A DNA stretch of 64,000 nucleotides, taken from the NCBI RefSeq assembly GCF_014218335.1, contig NZ_AP023367.1, positions 4,025,501 to 4,089,500 on the forward strand, given 5' to 3'. Made by a program: the position numbers and the translations under genes. Source of the stretch: Anaerocolumna cellulosilytica. GTDB lineage: Bacteria > Bacillota > Clostridia > Lachnospirales > Lachnospiraceae. The notes below the pieces were generated by a model. That model saw nothing but the letters and a program-made list of their open reading frames with translations, was not told the origin of the DNA and ran no database searches. Shown here one piece after another: positions 18,342-26,444 of this stretch; positions within the stretch are counted from its first letter, which is position 1; each line of letters starts with the position of its first letter.

Positions 18342-18664
18342 TTGACATTACCACAATATTCATGTAGAATTGGAGTAATTGTACAAAAATGCAATTGATA
18401 ACACATAAACCAATGGCACTTATAACAACTGCCTCCGACATACACTATACCTGAGGCTTAGCACAGGGGCAGGCACATAGATACAATATTCTTACATGTA
18501 TATACTATGTGTAAATCCTCTTATTTAACATAAAAACCGCTCAATATAGGTTAAAGAAAATAACACAACATAACATTTTTCGATTTCTCACCATGATATA
18601 TTATGCTAAGAGCCTATATACCGTTATACTTGCCAACAACTTAAGAATTAGGAGATGATAATTT
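18342..18664 (+). promoter_or_regulatory. Promoter and structured 290-base leader of the CNNM gene
   Basis: TTGACA (18342-18347), 17 bases, TAGAAT (18365-18370). The leader contains CTGCCTC (18429-18435), GAGGC (18453-18457) and GGCAG (18468-18472), which allow two mutually exclusive stems, followed by a strong hairpin CACATAG...CTATGTG (18474-18511). A metal-sensing riboswitch would fit a CNNM gene, but I could not match a known class. The rest of the gap from 18118 shows nothing. Confidence 0.45.
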
Positions 18665-19954
18665 TTGGACCCGAGTGAAGTCACGCAACTGGTTATATTA
18701 GGTATTCTATTGATACTATCAGCTTTTTTTTCATCCGCTGAAACCTCTCTTACTACGGTAAACAAGTTAAGAATCCGTAGCTTAGCCGAAGATAATGTAA
18801 AGGAGGGACTGATAGTGAATAAGCTGATTGAAAATCCGTCAAAGATGTTAAGTTCAATATTAATCGGTAATAATATTGTCAATTTGACTGCCTCATCAAT
18901 TGCCACTGCTCTCGCCATTAATCATTTTAACAGTGTCGGTGTTGGTATTGTAACTGGAATACTAACAGTTCTGATATTAATTTTTGGTGAAATTATGCCA
19001 AAAACTGTAGCAACTATTTATTCAGAAAAATTATCTTTAAAGTATGGACGAGTTATTTATTTATTAACAAAGCTAATGACACCAATTATTTTTTTAATTA
19101 ATAAGATATCCTTGGTTTTTTTAATGCTTTTACACATCAATCCACATGCAAAACCCTCTGTTATTACAGAGGATGAATTACGAACTATTGTTGATGTCAG
19201 TCATGAGGAGGGCGTCATTGAAAGCGAAGAACGGCAAATGATTACAAATGTTGTGGATTTTGGTGATTCTCTCGCAAAGGATGTTATGATTCCCAGAGTC
19301 GATATGGCTTTTGCTGAAGTTTCTTTAACCTACGAAGAACTTGTAAATATATTTTCCATCGACAAATATACAAGGCTTCCGGTATTCAGTGAAAACCGGG
19401 ATAATATAATTGGAATTGTAAATTTAAAGGACATCTTTTTTTACCAGGGAGACAAGAAAGATTTTTGCATTAAAGATATTATGAGAGAACCCTATTTTAC
19501 CTACGAATATAAGAAAACGTCAGAGCTCTTAAAAGAAATGAGACGGGATTCCATTCCTCTTACCATTGTATTAGATGAATACGGTGCAACTGCCGGATTA
19601 ATAACATTAGAAGACCTTTTAGAAGAGATTGTCGGTGAGATTAGAGACGAATATGATGACGACGAAGAAGATGCAATTTGTAAAATTGGTGATAACGAAT
19701 ATCTTGCAGATGGTAATACGAAATTAGATGAAATTAACGAAATTATTGGTTTGAACCTGGAATCCGATGACTATGATTCTATCGCCGGACACTTAATCTA
19801 TCTATTGGATCATCTTCCCGAAGCCGGGGAAAGTGTCACAGATAACAACGTTGTGTATACTGTCCATGCAGTTGAAAAGAATCGTATCGATAAGGTACAT
19901 CTAGTTGTGCTCTATCAAAATCCCCAGGATGGAGACAAAATTCTAGTAAACTAA
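18665..19954 (+). CDS. CNNM/CorC family transporter (hemolysin family)
   Basis: A 429-residue membrane protein. A CNNM (DUF21) domain with four hydrophobic segments (about 1-190, including FFSSAETSLTTVN and ILIFGEIMPKT) is followed by two CBS domains (about 205-330; MIPRVDM and VVLDEYGATAGLITLEDLLEEIVG) and a CorC_HlyC domain (about 345-425). Family members export or regulate Mg2+ and related divalent cations. The start is TTG at 18665, with AGGAG ten bases upstream; no better ATG exists. A structured leader precedes and a terminator follows, so it is monocistronic. Confidence 0.93.
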   Translation: MDPSEVTQLVILGILLILSAFFSSAETSLTTVNKLRIRSLAEDNVKEGLIVNKLIENPSKMLSSILIGNNIVNLTASSIATALAINHFNSVGVGIVTGILTVLILIFGEIMPKTVATIYSEKLSLKYGRVIYLLTKLMTPIIFLINKISLVFLMLLHINPHAKPSVITEDELRTIVDVSHEEGVIESEERQMITNVVDFGDSLAKDVMIPRVDMAFAEVSLTYEELVNIFSIDKYTRLPVFSENRDNIIGIVNLKDIFFYQGDKKDFCIKDIMREPYFTYEYKKTSELLKEMRRDSIPLTIVLDEYGATAGLITLEDLLEEIVGEIRDEYDDDEEDAICKIGDNEYLADGNTKLDEINEIIGLNLESDDYDSIAGHLIYLLDHLPEAGESVTDNNVVYTVHAVEKNRIDKVHLVVLYQNPQDGDKILVN

Positions 19955-19985
19955 AAGTTTCTATAAATAACGATTAGTACAAGAA

Positions 19986-20030
19986 CTGCTGCCCCTAACA
20001 TTACGTTAGTCAGGCAGCGGTTTCTTTTTA
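19986..20030 (+). terminator. Intrinsic terminator after the CNNM gene
   Basis: CTGCTGCC (19986-19993) pairs with GGCAGCGG (20013-20020), with an inner TAAC/GTTA step, followed by TTTCTTTTT. Confidence 0.85.
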
Positions 20031-20159
20031 AGTCTAAACTTTGAGAGGTTATTTGCATAAATAAAGACCAAAAAGAAACCATAAAAATATGATAAGGTCA
20101 TAGAATGGATATAAAAGAACACTATAAATAGCAGACTAAAGTTACTATTTACCTTTCCT

Positions 20160-21101
20160 CTACTCCTCCTTCCAATTTATTTCTTCACTTTTATTAAATA
20201 TCATAGTAACAGCTTTACGTAATTCTCTCATGAAACCATAATTGGGGTTCTTCCGTTTGCAATTGTAATTGCTTGACAGGAACTCAACAACGGTTCCTTT
20301 TAAGACTGCCTCCTGATACTCTATATTGTATGGTATGACTGCTAAATCCGATTTATTTATAGAATAGGTTTTGGATATTTTTTGAATGTTTAAATTAGAT
20401 GTTTTATGATACCTGCTAAATAAGAAGACACTTTTATCTAGGATTGAAGAATAATTGTCAAAGAAATATTTTATCATGGATGAATTTTGAACCAAATTTA
20501 CAACAACCAAATCAACTTCTTCAAGAATATACTTAGAACTAAGATTATTTTCATTAGATGTATCAATATATATAATATCAGCAAATTTTTCTGATGCCTT
20601 TAAGATTTTCCCTATATTATCATTTAACTGGTAATCAAATATGTAGCGATTTAGATAATGATTAACAGGGATATAGTATAGATAATTATCCAGTATTTCC
20701 ATGGATGCTTCCTTGATGATTACCGATGTATCTTTTATATTCTCATAGTAATTCTTTTTATCACCTGAATCTTTCAGTTCCCAAAGAGGATTTCTCTCTC
20801 TGCCTCCAACCGTTATTGGTATATTATCCATAGGATTACCGGATAAATCGTAAGACTCTCCTGCGGAAAATTCGTTTAAAATATAATCCATTCCTGCGTT
20901 ACCGCACTTAGTATTACCATTGTCCTTAAACTGATGGGTCTGCTGGTATCTTAATATATTTCCCAGCCTGTTTTTCTGATAGTGATTTTCAATCAGTACA
21001 GACTTACAAGAATACTCTATCGTTGCAGCTATGCTGATACTTGCCAAATTACTGCTTACACCAATGCCCCCCTTAGCGCTGCTCCAAAAAGCAATTTTCA
21101 T
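20160..21101 (-). CDS. Orphan ParA/MinD-like protein with altered P-loop
   Basis: A 313-residue protein of the SIMIBI class. The N-terminus reads KIAFWSSAKGGIGVSSN: the ParA/MinD signature Lys (Lys10) is present, but the P-loop Lys of KGGxGK is Val15. A switch-like segment IIYIDTSNEN (about 175) and LVVVNLVQNSSMIKYF follow, as in CpaE/TadZ-type proteins, which also have atypical Walker A motifs. No type IV pilus, Tad or plasmid partition gene is nearby. A role in positioning or in regulating a secretion system elsewhere is a guess. AAGGGG precedes ATG 21101. Confidence 0.7.
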   Translation of the reverse strand: MKIAFWSSAKGGIGVSSNLASISIAATIEYSCKSVLIENHYQKNRLGNILRYQQTHQFKDNGNTKCGNAGMDYILNEFSAGESYDLSGNPMDNIPITVGGRERNPLWELKDSGDKKNYYENIKDTSVIIKEASMEILDNYLYYIPVNHYLNRYIFDYQLNDNIGKILKASEKFADIIYIDTSNENNLSSKYILEEVDLVVVNLVQNSSMIKYFFDNYSSILDKSVFLFSRYHKTSNLNIQKISKTYSINKSDLAVIPYNIEYQEAVLKGTVVEFLSSNYNCKRKNPNYGFMRELRKAVTMIFNKSEEINWKEE

Positions 21102-21436
21102 ACTTTTCCCCTTTTCGATATTAAATTATTAGGTATAAAAATAGCTTTTACATATCACTTCCACCTCACTTTTTGAATTTGTACTGGATTCTTGAAATGA
21201 AATAATAGATTAATAGAATAAAGATTTAAGATATATTTATAATAATTGATTTTTGATATATTGTAAAGTAAATTGTAGAATAAGAATTTATAGGATTCCT
21301 GTCTATCTAGAGGCTGGTTAAAGTAAAAATTAATAAAAGCTCTGTCCCAGTGTACTCTCAGACTGATATCTGGACTAATTACCAATCTGACAATACACTA
21401 TGCAGCCTATTCCTTACATTCTTTTGTTTCATTTCA
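21102..21436. other. Intergenic region without a recognised gene
   Basis: A 335-base AT-rich gap upstream of the ParA-like gene. A TTG-initiated frame on the minus strand (21155-21385) has no ribosome binding site and a composition typical of chance ORFs. No promoter or hairpin stands out. Confidence 0.6.
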
Positions 21437-21589
21437 TCAGAATAATATTTCAGATTTTTTCTTAAGTAATTTCCCGCCGCTGATAATCATTAAAACACCG
21501 CCTGCTATGCCAGCTACAATAAATAAAATTCCCATAACTAAATTACCAACGCCAACTGATTTCATTGTATTATAGATTTTTTCACTCAT
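21437..21589 (-). CDS. 50-residue single-pass membrane protein
   Basis: A short ORF with a clear ribosome binding site (AGGAG, six bases before ATG 21589). The product has a polar N-terminus (MSEKIYNTMKSVG), one glycine-rich hydrophobic helix (about residues 16-37) and a lysine-rich end (LLKKKSEILF). This is the shape of a small membrane protein with a cytosolic basic tail. It begins 44 bases after the pyrE stop without an intervening terminator, so it may be carried on the pyr transcript. The family is not recognised. Confidence 0.65.
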   Translation of the reverse strand: MSEKIYNTMKSVGVGNLVMGILFIVAGIAGGVLMIISGGKLLKKKSEILF

Positions 21590-21633
21590 ACTTGGCTCCT
21601 ATCTGCTGCTTATGCAATTATTAAATCTCTTTA

Positions 21634-22314
21634 CTACTCCGCTTTGGCACCATACTGCTCGTAATATGCCTCAATAGCTGCTTTCAGGGTATCATCAATC
21701 ACGATATTACCATTATAAGGCTTATTATATAAATGTTCAACCACTTCTTCCATGGTAACGATTGCTGCTGTTTTCAACCCATAAACTTCCTCAATTTCCT
21801 CTAGTGCACTTTTATTTCCTTGGCCTCTTTCCATACGGTCAACCGAAACTATCAGACCTAAAGCATTAACCTCTCCCTGTGCTTTTAAAATCGGCATGGT
21901 TTCCGCAATTGAAGTACCCGCAGTCGTTACATCCTCAATAATAATAACTTTATCTTTATCAAGAATTGGTCCTCCAAGTAAGATTCCCTTATCGCCATGA
22001 TCCTTTACCTCTTTTCGATTTGAACAATAGCGGATTTCCTTATCATAAAATTCACTGATTGCCATGGAAGCTGTAACACTTAGAGGGATTCCCTTATAAG
22101 CGGGACCAAATAATACATCAAAATCAAGTCCGAACTTAGATTCAATCGCTTTTGCATAATATTTTCCTAACTTACGCAATTGGGAACCTGTCCTATAGTT
22201 TCCGGCATTAATAAAAAATGGGGTCTTTCTTCCGCTCTTGGTCACAAAATCACCAAAGGTAAGAACTCCACAGTCTACCATAAATTCTATAAATTCCTGC
22301 TTGTATTGTTCCAT
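21634..22314 (-). CDS. pyrE: Orotate phosphoribosyltransferase
   Basis: Converts orotate and PRPP to OMP in pyrimidine synthesis. About 226 residues with the type I phosphoribosyltransferase PRPP loop VIIEDVTTAGTS (near residue 110-121) and the orotate-binding segment GRKTPFFINAGNYRTG. The start is ATG 22314 (MEQYKQEF) because GGAGG lies seven bases upstream; the in-frame ATG at 22329 overlaps that site. It follows pyrD by about 20 bases as the last pyr gene of a pyrK-pyrD-pyrE operon. Confidence 0.95.
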   Translation of the reverse strand: MEQYKQEFIEFMVDCGVLTFGDFVTKSGRKTPFFINAGNYRTGSQLRKLGKYYAKAIESKFGLDFDVLFGPAYKGIPLSVTASMAISEFYDKEIRYCSNRKEVKDHGDKGILLGGPILDKDKVIIIEDVTTAGTSIAETMPILKAQGEVNALGLIVSVDRMERGQGNKSALEEIEEVYGLKTAAIVTMEEVVEHLYNKPYNGNIVIDDTLKAAIEAYYEQYGAKAE

Positions 22315-22334
22315 TTTTTTATCCTCCATATATT

Positions 22335-23240
22335 TTATTGATTAACACAACCAATTATTTCCAAAATATCATCAATATTATTTTTTTTCATATATTCTTC
22401 AATTCCCTGAATCACCTCTAAGGTTGCTCTAGGATTATTAAAGTTAGCTGTTCCGACTGCCACGGCAGTCGCACCTGCCATAAGGAATTCTAGTGCATCC
22501 TCCCAGGTCATAATACCACCCATACCAATAATCGGAAGTTTTATAGCATTGGCAACCTGATTAACCATCCGTACTGCAACCGGCTTTATTGCCGGACCGG
22601 AAAGTCCGCCAGTTTTATTAGCTAATACAAATTTTCTCTTATGGATATCTATTTTCATCCCAGTTAACGTATTAATTAAAGATACAGCATCCGCACCACC
22701 TGCTTCCGCTGCCTTTGCTGTCTCAGCAATATCTGTTACATTGGGACTTAACTTCATTATAACAGGCTGATGGGCATACTTTTTGATTTCCTTAGTTATT
22801 GCTTCAACGGAACAGGGATTTTGTCCAAATGCAATTCCGCCTTCCTTAACATTAGGACAGGATATATTAATCTCTAGCATATCCACAGAGGAATCTCCCA
22901 GCTTTTCAACCACTTCACAATAATCTTCTGTAGTCTTACCGCATACATTTACAATTATTTTACTGGTGTATTTTTTAAGAAAAGGCAGATCCCGCTTCAT
23001 AAAAACATCAACTCCCGGATTCTGAAGGCCAATGGCATTGAGCATCCCGCCATATGTTTCCGCAATCCTGGGCGTCTGGTTACCTGTCCAGGGGATACTG
23101 GATACGCCTTTTGTTGTAACTGCACCAAGCTTGTTTAAATCCACGTAATCACTATATTCAATACCCGAGCCAAAGGTTCCGGAAGCAGTTGTTACCGGAT
23201 TCTGCCACTCTATTCCGGCTATATTTACTTTCGTATTCAT
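22335..23240 (-). CDS. pyrD: Dihydroorotate dehydrogenase B, catalytic subunit
   Basis: A 301-residue FMN enzyme of class 1B, oxidising dihydroorotate to orotate. Seen: NPVTTASGTFGSG at the N-terminus, KGVSSIPWTGNQTPR, and the catalytic-Cys motif LEINISCPNVKEGG typical of class 1 enzymes, then IIGMGGIMTWEDALEFLMAGA for FMN phosphate binding. Class 1B enzymes work with PyrK and use NAD+, in keeping with pyrK directly upstream. The start ATG 23240 follows GGAGTAGGA. Confidence 0.96.
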   Translation of the reverse strand: MNTKVNIAGIEWQNPVTTASGTFGSGIEYSDYVDLNKLGAVTTKGVSSIPWTGNQTPRIAETYGGMLNAIGLQNPGVDVFMKRDLPFLKKYTSKIIVNVCGKTTEDYCEVVEKLGDSSVDMLEINISCPNVKEGGIAFGQNPCSVEAITKEIKKYAHQPVIMKLSPNVTDIAETAKAAEAGGADAVSLINTLTGMKIDIHKRKFVLANKTGGLSGPAIKPVAVRMVNQVANAIKLPIIGMGGIMTWEDALEFLMAGATAVAVGTANFNNPRATLEVIQGIEEYMKKNNIDDILEIIGCVNQ

Positions 23241-23315
23241 TCCTACTCCAATCTAAAGCGTCTAAACGCCTATTTATTCATACGAGCTCCTATTGTATCC
23301 ACATTATACAAGTTT

Positions 23316-24083
23316 CTACAACTCAATTTCTTCACCAGAAAATACCGGTCCTTCTTTACAGATTCTTGTATTGTTCACGTTAGTGTGATGATCTTTTTCC
23401 TTGGTTTTACAAACACAGGCAAGACAGGCTCCAATACCGCAAGCCATTCGTTCCTCTAAAGATAAATACGTCTTTATTCCCCTTTCAACTCCATAGGCTT
23501 GAATTCCCTTAAGCATAGGTGTCGGTCCGCAGGCGTATAGAAGTTCCCCCTCCAGTCCGTTTTCCCGAATAGCATCCAGTACATTTCCTTTCGTACCAAG
23601 ACTTCCATCTTCTGTAGCTATATATACTTTTCCGTAAGGTAAAAATTCTTCCTTTAAAAAGGTGGTATCACGATATCCTAACACAATATTCTTTTCGCCC
23701 GGTATCTGTTTAGCCAGTTCAAGCATGGGAGGAATACCAATTCCTCCTCCTATGAGGATTACTTTTTTCTCTTCTAAAGGAAATCCATTCCCAAGAGGTC
23801 CCATAACTTCAATGCTGTCACCAATATGATATCCGGAGATTTCTTCCGTCCCCTGTCCTGCTACCCGGTAAACCAGCCTCAATTCCCCTTTTACATGATT
23901 AATTTCACAAATACTGATTGGTCTTGGAAGCAGCCTGTTTCCACTTTTACAATAAAGGGAAAGAAACTGTCCGGGCTTTGCCTCTGCTGTAATCTCCTCA
24001 TCCCTTACCCACATACTGAATATACCTTCATCTAACTGAGTTTTGTCTGTGATTACAACGTTTTTCTTATACGATCTGGCCAT
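23316..24083 (-). CDS. pyrK: Dihydroorotate dehydrogenase B, electron transfer subunit
   Basis: A 255-residue iron-sulfur flavoprotein that passes electrons from PyrD to NAD+. The FAD-binding segment is LLPRPISIC (about 52-60), the NAD-binding segment VILIGGGIGIPPMLELA, and the [2Fe-2S] cysteines lie in CGIGACLACVC plus a later Cys (TRICKEGPVF). Translation starts at ATG 24083 (MARSYKK) with AGGAG nine bases upstream; an ATG three codons earlier overlaps that site. First gene of the pyrK-pyrD-pyrE operon. Confidence 0.95.
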   Translation of the reverse strand: MARSYKKNVVITDKTQLDEGIFSMWVRDEEITAEAKPGQFLSLYCKSGNRLLPRPISICEINHVKGELRLVYRVAGQGTEEISGYHIGDSIEVMGPLGNGFPLEEKKVILIGGGIGIPPMLELAKQIPGEKNIVLGYRDTTFLKEEFLPYGKVYIATEDGSLGTKGNVLDAIRENGLEGELLYACGPTPMLKGIQAYGVERGIKTYLSLEERMACGIGACLACVCKTKEKDHHTNVNNTRICKEGPVFSGEEIEL

Positions 24084-24156
24084 ACACTTCATCTCCTATA
24101 TCTTGGCTTCCCAGGATTTTTTCGTTCCTTACAGGTTCTAAATCTTAATCTTATAC

Positions 24157-24185
24157 ATTATAAACGAAAACATATGCTTGTACAA
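24157..24185 (-). promoter_or_regulatory. Promoter of the pyrK-pyrD-pyrE operon
   Basis: Minus strand TTGTAC (24180-24185), 17 bases, TATAAT (24157-24162). The leader of about 65 bases shows no obvious PyrR attenuator. Confidence 0.75.
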
Positions 24186-24240
24186 GTATTAATTAGACGT
24201 TCCCGTAATTTCAAAATCTGATAGTAAGAAAAATACATGA

Positions 24241-24276
24241 AAAGCGGCAGCCGACTATACCGTCAGCGCCGCTTTA
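24241..24276 (-). terminator. Intrinsic terminator after the DUF2087 gene
   Basis: AAAGCGGC (24242-24249) pairs with GCCGCTTT (24269-24276), with an inner GCTGAC/GTCGGC extension, followed on the minus strand by a short T-rich run. Confidence 0.7.
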
Positions 24277-24294
24277 TAAATAAATTACAGTTTT

Positions 24295-24573
24295 TTAAAT
24301 ATTACTGATTTTAGAATCATTCTTCCAGTACTTAGAGCCGTCACTGGCTCGTTTTAGAAACTGCATGTCGATAAGCCCTCGTCGCAGTAAGAAAAAATCC
24401 TCAAAAGTATGCCATCTTTTAATGATTTCATTCACCTCTTTTTCCGAGTAAAAAACACCTGTTTCAAACTTTTCACTCAGATAAACCAGTACAGCAATTT
24501 TAAACTGATTTTTCGCAGGCCATATTTTGATTTTATGATTCTCATCTAAAAACCGTTCTATATTTGCATCCAT
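24295..24573 (-). CDS. DUF2087 domain protein
   Basis: A 92-residue protein made almost entirely of one DUF2087 module (WPAKNQFKIAVLVYLSEKF, then YSEKEVNEIIKRWH and FFLLRRGLIDMQFLKRASDGSKYW), a winged-helix-like unit often found at the end of regulators. It lies 40 bases downstream of a larger regulator ending in the same module, so the pair look like a duplication. Whether it binds DNA is unknown. GGGGGG precedes ATG 24573. Confidence 0.85.
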   Translation of the reverse strand: MDANIERFLDENHKIKIWPAKNQFKIAVLVYLSEKFETGVFYSEKEVNEIIKRWHTFEDFFLLRRGLIDMQFLKRASDGSKYWKNDSKISNI

Positions 24574-24613
24574 TCCATATCCCCCCTATCTTGGCTGCTT
24601 ATAAGTTACTCAT

Positions 24614-25363
24614 TTATTTTAGCCAGTACTCTGTGCAATCCTTTGTTCTATCCATAAAACCATATTCAATAAGATACCTTCGCAACGTAACAAAATCTTC
24701 ATAGACCTTTTTTAATATTTCATTTAACTCACTTTCCTGATATCGCTTTCCATACTCAAACAACTCCGTTATTTTCTTTAAAATAATAATTTTTTTCTTT
24801 TGTTTTACCGGAAACTTAGAAAGTCTTAAAGGAGTTAAAGAAGAAAAAGCCGTTTTTATAATCTTCTCACCTTCTTCTTCCGTGGTAATATATCTGTCAT
24901 CTACCATAGTTGCAGAATTATGTATGGAGACCAGTTTTTCTGCTGCTGTTGGTTCTCCAAATACCAATTCATAAGCCGCCAGATACATCTTCGCCTGTTT
25001 TGCCTTCTCCCGAAACATAAATTTTTGATGGCGTATGGTAGAAGGTGAAACACCAAGCTCTCCGGCAATTTCATTATCCGATTGTCCCTTATAAATTAAT
25101 CTTAAAATAGCTATCTGATTCTCTGTTAGTGTAAGATATTTATTCTCTTTTTCCAAGAGAGCTGAAAACTGTCCGTGATGTTCTGATTTGATATGAAATT
25201 TTACAGCAAGACGGCTTTCAAAAAAACGCCCATCAATGTGATGTATCTCTCCGTCAATAAATTCTCTACCACAGTGATTGCAGATATATTTTTTATCTTT
25301 TTCCTCAAAGCGGAACCCATCTTTAATCTCATCTATGGTATATTCCATAACTTCCTGTTTCAT
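24614..25363 (-). CDS. LuxR-type HTH regulator with C-terminal DUF2087 module
   Basis: A 249-residue regulator. The N-terminal part has a CxxC...H..H zinc-finger-like pattern (YICNHCGREF, IHHIDGR), followed by a LuxR/GerE-like helix-turn-helix (LTENQIAILRLIYKGQ, then NEIAGELGVSPSTIRHQ, about 95-130) and a DUF2087 module at the C-terminus ending TEYWLK. ATG 25363 is chosen because GGAGG lies seven bases upstream; an in-frame codon at 25387 lacks one. It is the first gene of a two-gene operon and is likely autoregulated through the inverted repeat over its promoter. Confidence 0.85.
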   Translation of the reverse strand: MKQEVMEYTIDEIKDGFRFEEKDKKYICNHCGREFIDGEIHHIDGRFFESRLAVKFHIKSEHHGQFSALLEKENKYLTLTENQIAILRLIYKGQSDNEIAGELGVSPSTIRHQKFMFREKAKQAKMYLAAYELVFGEPTAAEKLVSIHNSATMVDDRYITTEEEGEKIIKTAFSSLTPLRLSKFPVKQKKKIIILKKITELFEYGKRYQESELNEILKKVYEDFVTLRRYLIEYGFMDRTKDCTEYWLK

Positions 25364-25408
25364 AGCAAACCTCCATCTATATACCATGAATAGTTTATTT
25401 ATTTTATA

Positions 25409-25442
25409 GACATATTATAGATTTGTTTATAAAATATGTCAA
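25409..25442 (-). promoter_or_regulatory. Consensus promoter with overlapping inverted repeat
   Basis: Minus strand TTGACA (25437-25442), 17 bases, TATAAT (25414-25419). GACATATT (25409-25416) and AATATGTC (25433-25440) form an inverted repeat covering both hexamers, a good operator candidate for the adjacent LuxR/DUF2087 regulator. Confidence 0.7.
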
Positions 25443-25463
25443 CATATTTATTATGTTTTTATA

Positions 25464-26411
25464 TTATCCCTGTTCTTTGATAATATAGATGGGTCTCTTC
25501 TTTACTTCCAGATAAGTTTTTGACAGATACTGTCCCAATATTCCCATGCTAAATAATTGTATTCCGCTTAAAAACAGAATTATGCAGGTCATAGATGTCC
25601 AGCCAAAAGCTGATTTCGCCCCACAAAGTTTTCGAAAAACAATAATAAATATACTAATAAAAGAAACTATACATAAAAAGATACCCACAAAGGAGGCAAA
25701 TGCAAAAGGCAGGGTCGAAAAAGCAGTAATTCCTTCAAAGGAATATAAAAGCAATTTCCAAAAAGACCATTTTGATTCTCCGGCAGCTCTTTTTATATTA
25801 TTATAGGACATCCATTTAGTTCGAAAACCTACCCAGCCAAAAATACCTTTAGAAAAACGATTATATTCCCCCATGTTTAAAATAGCATCTACCATCTGTC
25901 GTTTCATCATTCGAAAGTCTCTGGCTCCGTCTATAATATTTGTTTTTGAAATCCGATTCATTAACCTGTAAAATCTTCTGGCAAAGAACGATCTGACCTT
26001 TGGTTCACCCTGTCTATTGACTCTTCTGGTTGCTACCGAATCACAATCCTCCCCTTTTAAAAGGGAGTACATTTTGTCAAGTAAATAGGGAGGATCCTGT
26101 AAGTCGGCATCCATAAGAACAATATAATTACCTGCACTGAACTTAAGACCTGCTAATATAGCTGCTTCTTTCCCAAAGTTTCTTGAAAAGGCAAGATAAT
26201 GTACCCTTTTATCCTTCTCCTGGTATTTCTTAATTAATCCAAGCGTATTATCTTTAGAACCATCATCCACAAAAATCAGCTCAAAGTCCACCTCATTCAT
26301 ACGCTTCATAACCTTTTCCATTTCCCTATAGAATAAAGACAATACCTTGGCTTCATTAAAACAGGGTATAACTACTGATATTTTATCCAAATGTAACACT
26401 CCTTCTGTCAT
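25464..26411 (-). CDS. GT2 polyprenol-phosphate glycosyltransferase (GtrB/CsbB type)
   Basis: A 315-residue membrane-anchored glycosyltransferase. The GT2 catalytic domain (about 8-230) shows VVIPCFNEA, VDDGSKDNT and the DxD motif MDADLQDPP; two C-terminal hydrophobic hairpin segments (about 240-300) are as in GtrB, DPM1 and CsbB. These enzymes load a sugar on undecaprenyl phosphate on the inner face of the membrane. It lies 33 bases downstream of the YfhO gene, a partnership known from Bacillus (CsbB/YfhO), so the two very likely work in sequence. ATG 26411 follows AAGGAG. Confidence 0.9.
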   Translation of the reverse strand: MTEGVLHLDKISVVIPCFNEAKVLSLFYREMEKVMKRMNEVDFELIFVDDGSKDNTLGLIKKYQEKDKRVHYLAFSRNFGKEAAILAGLKFSAGNYIVLMDADLQDPPYLLDKMYSLLKGEDCDSVATRRVNRQGEPKVRSFFARRFYRLMNRISKTNIIDGARDFRMMKRQMVDAILNMGEYNRFSKGIFGWVGFRTKWMSYNNIKRAAGESKWSFWKLLLYSFEGITAFSTLPFAFASFVGIFLCIVSFISIFIIVFRKLCGAKSAFGWTSMTCIILFLSGIQLFSMGILGQYLSKTYLEVKKRPIYIIKEQG

Positions 26412-26444
26412 ACAATCTCCTTAAATCAGCTGTGAAAATTTCTT

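Noticed and set aside
18371-18664. Known NiCo, Mn, M-box or c-di-GMP riboswitch in the CNNM leader
   Set aside because: None of the conserved core motifs I know could be matched, so it is left as an unassigned structured leader.
21155-21385. 76-codon ORF upstream of the ParA-like gene
   Set aside because: TTG start, no ribosome binding site, composition of random AT-rich DNA.
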